From positions 868,001-932,000 of the forward strand of contig NZ_JACIJI010000001.1 of assembly GCF_014199335.1 (NCBI RefSeq): 64,000 nt of DNA, in the 5' to 3' direction. Source of the DNA: Stakelama sediminis. Lineage in GTDB: Bacteria > Pseudomonadota > Alphaproteobacteria > Sphingomonadales > Sphingomonadaceae. The first letter of the stretch is position 1. Each line of letters opens with the position of its first letter. Of the stretch, positions 60,052-64,000 are shown piece after piece. A program made the translations under genes and the position numbers. The notes under the pieces are model-generated. The model saw nothing but the letters and a program-made list of their open reading frames with translations, made no database searches and was not told the DNA's origin.

Positions 60052-61929
60052 TCAATAGGCCAGCGCGCAGCCATCGGCGCGCATCTCGCTGGCGGCAGCG
60101 TAGATGCGCGTGTCGCCCTCATGCCGGTTTTCGACGCATTCATAGCGGCCGAACCCGCCGTCCGGCTCGCCGATCGTCCAGCCCATATCGGCCAGCGCAG
60201 ACCGCGTTGCCGCCGGAATGCCGGTTTCCAGCCGCAAAAGCCCGGTTTTGGGCAGGCCCGGTGCGTCTTCCCCCATCGATTGTGAAGAGCCTTCATGGTG
60301 CCAGCGCGGACTGTCGGCGGCGGACTGGATTTCCAGCCCATAATCCTTGCGATTGACGATGATCTGCGTCTGGCCCTGCGGCTGCATGTCGCCGCCCATC
60401 ACGCCGAACGCCATCCACGGCACGCCTTTGATGCTGGCAAAACCGGGAATGATCGTCTGGAACGGCCGCTTGCCCGGCGCATAGATGTTGGGATGCCCGT
60501 CCTTCAGCGAGAAGAGCTGCCCGCGATCCTGAAACATGAAGCCCAGCCCGTCGGCAACCAGCCCCGACCCCATGCCGCGGAAATTGGACTGGATCATCGA
60601 CACCATCATCCCGTCCTTGTCGGCGGCGCTGAAATAGGTGGTTTCGGCATGATCGGGCGCATGGCCGGGATAGACCGGCGTCAGGATGCTGTCAGGTTTG
60701 ATGAGCGCGGCGCGTTTGGCGGCATATTCCTTGGAAATCAGCCATTCGACCGGCACTTTCGAAAAGTGCGGATCGGCATAATAGCGCGCGCGGTCTTCAT
60801 AGGCGAGGCGCTTTGCCTCGACCTGCAAGTGGATAGAGCGCGGCGACTGGAACCCTTCCCCGCGCAGGTCGAAATGCTCCAGCATGTTGAGCATCTGCAA
60901 GGTTGCGATCCCCTGCGTATTGGCGCCCAGCGCATGCACCGTCACCCCGCGATAATCGGTGGTATAGGGCTGTACCCATTCGCTGTGCATCGCCTGCAGG
61001 TCGGACTTTCGCAGCCAGCCGCCGATGCGCCGGAAATAGGCGTCGATCGTGTCGGCGATCGGCCCGTCGTAAAAGGCATCGCGGCCGCCCCTGGCGATCA
61101 TGCGATACGTGCGGGCCAGATCGGGATTGCGGAACATCCCGCCGGTCGCCGGGCCGACGCCGTTGGGGGCATAGGTTTTGAAGGCGTTTTCGATTTCGCC
61201 GATCTCGGCCTTGCGCTGTTTGAAAATCGCCATGTTGCGGCGGATATAATAGGCGATCACATCCGGCACCGGCACGCCGTTTTCGGCATAGTCGATCGCG
61301 GGTTGCAGCACCTCTGCCCAGGGCAGCTTGCCGTAACGCTGATGCAGCGTCCACCAGGCGTCGAGCGCGCCGGGCACCGATACGGCAATAGGGCCCAGCG
61401 CCGGAATCGCACCGTTTTTGGCATGTCGACGCACCGTTTCGAGGCTCAGTCCCATCGGTGATCCGCCCGACCCTGCCAGCCCGGCCAGTTTCCCCACCTT
61501 GGGATCCCATACCATCGCGAAACAGTCGCCGCCGATGCCGCTGGATGTGGGTTCCAGAAAACCCAGACAGGCGTTGATCGCAACCGCGGCATCGACCGCC
61601 GACCCGCCTTTCTTCAGAATGTCGAGGCCCGCCATGGTCGCATAGGGATGCGCCGATCCGCACGCTCCCGACGTCCCGTACACTGCCGTGCGAGAGGCGA
61701 AGGTCGCGCCGACCGGCCGGTCGCCCGCCCGAACGTCATAGCGCACGAACCGGTCTTTGCCCTTCGGCCAGAATTTCGGCTTGTCCGCCGCCTGTTGCGG
61801 ACCCGCCTCCGGTGCCGCACCGCCCGTTCCCGCACCGGTCGATGCTGCACGTGCGTCGGCCTTTCGGGTAAGCAATTTGGTGGCCAATGCGGTGGCGGGC
61901 AGCGAAGCGAGAAAGGTTCGACGGAACAT
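60052..61929 (-). CDS. ggt: Gamma-glutamyltransferase with Tat signal
   Basis: Periplasmic enzyme that hydrolyses or transfers the gamma-glutamyl group of glutathione. 625 residues. The N-terminus MFRRTFLASLPATALATKLL has a twin-arginine type signal. Family features: GSAHPYATMAGLDILKKGGSAVDAAVAINACLGFLEPTSSGIGGDCF, and the self-cleaving nucleophile Thr in ETTYFSAADKDGMMVSMIQS; GSGLV and GGDMQPQGQTQI are later. The precursor should split into large and small subunits at that Thr. Start at 61929 with GGAGA six bases upstream. Confidence 0.93.
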   Translation of the reverse strand: MFRRTFLASLPATALATKLLTRKADARAASTGAGTGGAAPEAGPQQAADKPKFWPKGKDRFVRYDVRAGDRPVGATFASRTAVYGTSGACGSAHPYATMAGLDILKKGGSAVDAAVAINACLGFLEPTSSGIGGDCFAMVWDPKVGKLAGLAGSGGSPMGLSLETVRRHAKNGAIPALGPIAVSVPGALDAWWTLHQRYGKLPWAEVLQPAIDYAENGVPVPDVIAYYIRRNMAIFKQRKAEIGEIENAFKTYAPNGVGPATGGMFRNPDLARTYRMIARGGRDAFYDGPIADTIDAYFRRIGGWLRKSDLQAMHSEWVQPYTTDYRGVTVHALGANTQGIATLQMLNMLEHFDLRGEGFQSPRSIHLQVEAKRLAYEDRARYYADPHFSKVPVEWLISKEYAAKRAALIKPDSILTPVYPGHAPDHAETTYFSAADKDGMMVSMIQSNFRGMGSGLVADGLGFMFQDRGQLFSLKDGHPNIYAPGKRPFQTIIPGFASIKGVPWMAFGVMGGDMQPQGQTQIIVNRKDYGLEIQSAADSPRWHHEGSSQSMGEDAPGLPKTGLLRLETGIPAATRSALADMGWTIGEPDGGFGRYECVENRHEGDTRIYAAASEMRADGCALAY

Positions 61930-62006
61930 TATGGGTCTCCAGCAGCTATCCGGTCATGCTGACCGACGCACCGGCACGATGCAACTATTGTTCCCAGCCG
62001 CCCTTA

Positions 62007-62948
62007 TCAGCCGCGTTCGGGCGGTACCGCCGCGCGCGACAGGCGGTCGTTAATGGCCGCACCGACCCCCGCCATCGGCACCGGTGCCACCGCAATCGCT
62101 TGCCCCGACGACGCATCGGCGCGGTGGAGACAGTCGAACAGCCGCGCCGCCGCTTCCATCGCGTCGCCCGACGCCGACAGCGTATCGTTCCCGCGCACAT
62201 CGCCGAACCCGATCAGCCACTCCCCGACGCGCGCCGCCATCGCATTCAGCCGCACCGGCTTTACCGGCGCATAATGGCTGGCAAGCTGGCCCGGTGCACT
62301 GATCCCGCCACCCGCGCCCTGCAATGGCTCCCCCAGCACAGCCTCGATCGCCTCCGCCGTAACCGGACCGGGACGCAGCAGGCGCGGCGGCGGTCCCGGC
62401 GCAACGATGGTCGATTCCAGCCCGCGTTCCGTCGGCCCGTCGTCGAGGATCAGGGAAATATGCCCGTTCAGGCTGGCAACGACATGCTCGGCCCGCGTCG
62501 GGCTGATCGACCCGCTGGCATTGGCGGACGGCGCGGCGAGCGGCTTGCCCGTCGCCCGGATCAACCCCTGCATCGCGCGGTGCGCCGGACAACGGATCGC
62601 GACCGTCGGCAGGCCTGCCGTCACCAAGCTGGCCACCGGCGCCCCCTCTGCCAGCGGCACCACCAGCGTCAGCGGCCCCGGCCACCAGCGTTCGACGAGC
62701 GCCAGCGCCGCATCGTTGAACTCCCCGATCGCTTGCGCCATCGCCAAGTCGGCGACATGCACGATCAGCGGGTTGAAACTCGGTCGCCCCTTGGCCGCAT
62801 AGATGCCCGCCACCGCGCGCGAATCGGTGGCGTCGGCGGCCAGCCCGTACACTGTCTCGGTCGGTACCGCGACGCATCCGCCCGCCGCGATCACATGCGC
62901 GGCCTCCACCAGTCCGGCCTCGCCGTAGGGTAAGGTTCGCGTGAGCAT
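62007..62948 (-). CDS. L-threonylcarbamoyladenylate synthase (Sua5/YwlC type)
   Basis: First step of t6A synthesis on tRNAs reading ANN codons. 313 residues with both the YrdC domain (AGGCVAVPTETVYGLAADATDSRAVAGIYAAKGRPSFNPLIVHV, RCPAHRAMQGLIRATGKPLAAPSANASGSISPT, IVAPGPPPRLLRPGPVT) and a C-terminal Sua5 domain (APGQLASHYAPVKPVRL). The extra domain marks the longer Sua5 type, not TsaC. The ATG at 62948 matches the family start; the frame continues upstream without similarity. Confidence 0.94.
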   Translation of the reverse strand: MLTRTLPYGEAGLVEAAHVIAAGGCVAVPTETVYGLAADATDSRAVAGIYAAKGRPSFNPLIVHVADLAMAQAIGEFNDAALALVERWWPGPLTLVVPLAEGAPVASLVTAGLPTVAIRCPAHRAMQGLIRATGKPLAAPSANASGSISPTRAEHVVASLNGHISLILDDGPTERGLESTIVAPGPPPRLLRPGPVTAEAIEAVLGEPLQGAGGGISAPGQLASHYAPVKPVRLNAMAARVGEWLIGFGDVRGNDTLSASGDAMEAAARLFDCLHRADASSGQAIAVAPVPMAGVGAAINDRLSRAAVPPERG

Positions 62949-63014
62949 CGGGGCATTTGAATCGGGCACGAAAGCGGGGCTATAGCCAGTTCGGAAAAGG
63001 CACAAGAGAGGATC

Positions 63015-64000
63015 ATGGACTTTACCGCCCCCGTCACCGAACAGCGTTTCGTACTCGATCATATCGCCCGTCTCGACACGCTTGCCGACACACCGCGTTT
63101 CGCCGCCGCCTCGCCCGATCTGGTGGATGCCGTACTGGAAGGAATCGGCCAGTTCGCCGCCGGCGAATGGGCGCCGCTCGACCGTATCGGCGACACGGTG
63201 GGCGCGCGCTGGACCGAAGACGGTGTGGTGATGCCCGACGGCTTCCGCGCCGCCTATCAGGCGTATGTCGAAGGCGGTTGGGGTACGATAGGCTCACCGG
63301 AAGCATTCGGCGGACAGGGCCTGCCCTTCGTGCTGGCGACTGCCGTGCTGGATACGCTGGGGTCCGCCAATATGGCCTTTGCACTGGCACCGACGCTGAC
63401 CGTGGGCGCAATCGAGGCGCTCACCCATCACGGCACGCCGGAGCAGCAGGCGGCGTACCTGCCGAAACTCTCGACCGGAGAATGGACCGGCACGATGAAC
63501 CTGACCGAGCCGCAGGCAGGCTCCGATGTCGGCGCGCTCAAGACGAAGGCGGAGCCGCGCGACGACGGGCGCTGGTCGATCCGGGGCACGAAGATCTTCA
63601 TCTCCTTCGGTGATCACGACATGACGGACAATATCGTCCATCTGGTGCTCGCGCGCACTCCCGGCGCACCGGAAGGTACGAAGGGGCTGTCACTGTTCCT
63701 GGTGCCCAAATACCGCCTCGACGCCGACGGCAATCCCGGCGACATCAACGATGTTCGCGTGGTGTCGATCGAGCACAAGATGGGACTGCACGGCTCTCCC
63801 ACCTGCGTGCTGAGCTTCGGCGACCATGGCGATTGCATCGGCGAACTGATCGGCGCGGAAGGCGGCGGCATCGCGGCGATGTTTACGATGATGAACAATG
63901 CCCGCCTCAATGTTGGACTACAGGGGGTGCAGACCGCCGAACGCGCAACGCAGCGCGCCGTCGCCTATGCCCGCGAACGTATCCAGTCGGCGCGCGCCGG
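63015..64000 (+). CDS. Acyl-CoA dehydrogenase, C-terminus cut by window edge
   Basis: FAD flavoenzyme oxidising acyl-CoA thioesters. The 328 residues present include the N-terminal helical domain, TMNLTEPQAGSDVGALKTKA (FAD and substrate contact), WSIRGTKIFISFGDHDM and the start of the C-terminal helical domain (NNARLNVGLQGVQTAERATQRAVAYARER). The opening MDFTAPVTEQRFVLDHIARLD matches the longer subgroup of about 590 residues with an extra C-terminal domain, often annotated as FadE-type or DmdC. GAGAGG lies three bases before the ATG. Divergent from the Sua5 gene. Confidence 0.92.
   Translation, partial: MDFTAPVTEQRFVLDHIARLDTLADTPRFAAASPDLVDAVLEGIGQFAAGEWAPLDRIGDTVGARWTEDGVVMPDGFRAAYQAYVEGGWGTIGSPEAFGGQGLPFVLATAVLDTLGSANMAFALAPTLTVGAIEALTHHGTPEQQAAYLPKLSTGEWTGTMNLTEPQAGSDVGALKTKAEPRDDGRWSIRGTKIFISFGDHDMTDNIVHLVLARTPGAPEGTKGLSLFLVPKYRLDADGNPGDINDVRVVSIEHKMGLHGSPTCVLSFGDHGDCIGELIGAEGGGIAAMFTMMNNARLNVGLQGVQTAERATQRAVAYARERIQSARA

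Noticed and set aside
60295..61461. 388-codon plus-strand frame opposite the gamma-glutamyltransferase gene
   Set aside because: No domain, Arg/His-rich, complementary to conserved GGT sequence.
1..64000. tRNA genes, CRISPR arrays, insertion sequences, prophage or toxin-antitoxin genes
   Set aside because: No cloverleaf-like segment, regular direct repeats, transposase motifs or phage genes were seen. A tRNAscan or CRISPR search was not possible here.

Overview
The window reads as a chromosomal segment of a GC-rich alphaproteobacterium, most likely a sphingomonad (Sphingomonadales). The evidence is the 5-aminolevulinate synthase type of HemA, the C-terminal-domain-free FlgJ, the betaine-lipid genes btaAB and the general protein similarity as I recognise it; no 16S or other taxonomic marker is present. 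Coding density is very high, there is no stretch above about 250 bases without a gene, and I see no tRNA, rRNA, CRISPR array, prophage or insertion sequence.

Layout. 1-16289 is housekeeping: an aldo/keto reductase cut by the left edge, proA, a DUF3667 membrane protein, an ATP-dependent DNA ligase, nrdR, glyA, rpiB, a small lipoprotein, btaA-btaB (betaine lipid synthesis), an orphan PDZ/GAF membrane protein, hemA, a 58-residue protein, murI, plsY and dprA. 16308-51894 is one near-complete flagellar locus of about 35 kb, interrupted only by an MpaB-like oxygenase gene (33857-34714). 51907-64000 is housekeeping again: zntB-like transporter, siroheme synthase N-terminal protein, lysA, a small lipoprotein, argH, a TlpA-like thioredoxin lipoprotein, lldD, galE, msrA, a Tat-exported gamma-glutamyltransferase, a Sua5/YwlC protein and an acyl-CoA dehydrogenase cut by the right edge.

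The flagellar locus has these blocks: flgB-C-D-E-F-G-H-I-J-K-L then motA-motB on the minus strand; a divergent plus-strand block of a second, shortened MotA-like/MotB-like pair, flgA, flgM, flgN; a lytic transglycosylase, flhA, fliA; flagellin fliC (minus); a sigma-54 activator followed by fliE-F-G-H-I-J; fliK-L-M-N-O-P-Q-R-flhB; fliD-fliS. It includes the export apparatus, rod, hook, rings, filament, switch and stator, but no chemotaxis genes and no flhF/flhG.

Regulation can be read from the DNA. Five good -24/-12 sigma-54 elements precede flgB, the second stator pair, flgA, the transglycosylase-flhA-fliA block and fliK. Near four of these (three exact copies and one with a mismatch) lies a palindrome CGGCAA-N4-TTGCCG, a candidate binding site for the local sigma-54 activator. 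Three further promoters (flgM, fliC, fliD), and more weakly motA, share TAA-type -35 boxes with an exact 11-base spacing to GTCGTT, a candidate FliA (sigma-28) promoter for this organism. Together these suggest a three-step hierarchy: activator plus sigma-54, then FliA held by FlgM, then filament and motor genes. The most novel points are the second stator-like pair, the shared palindrome, a family of nested intergenic palindromes (one between motA and motB), a FliM without the usual CheY-binding N-terminus and a FlgH without a lipobox cysteine.
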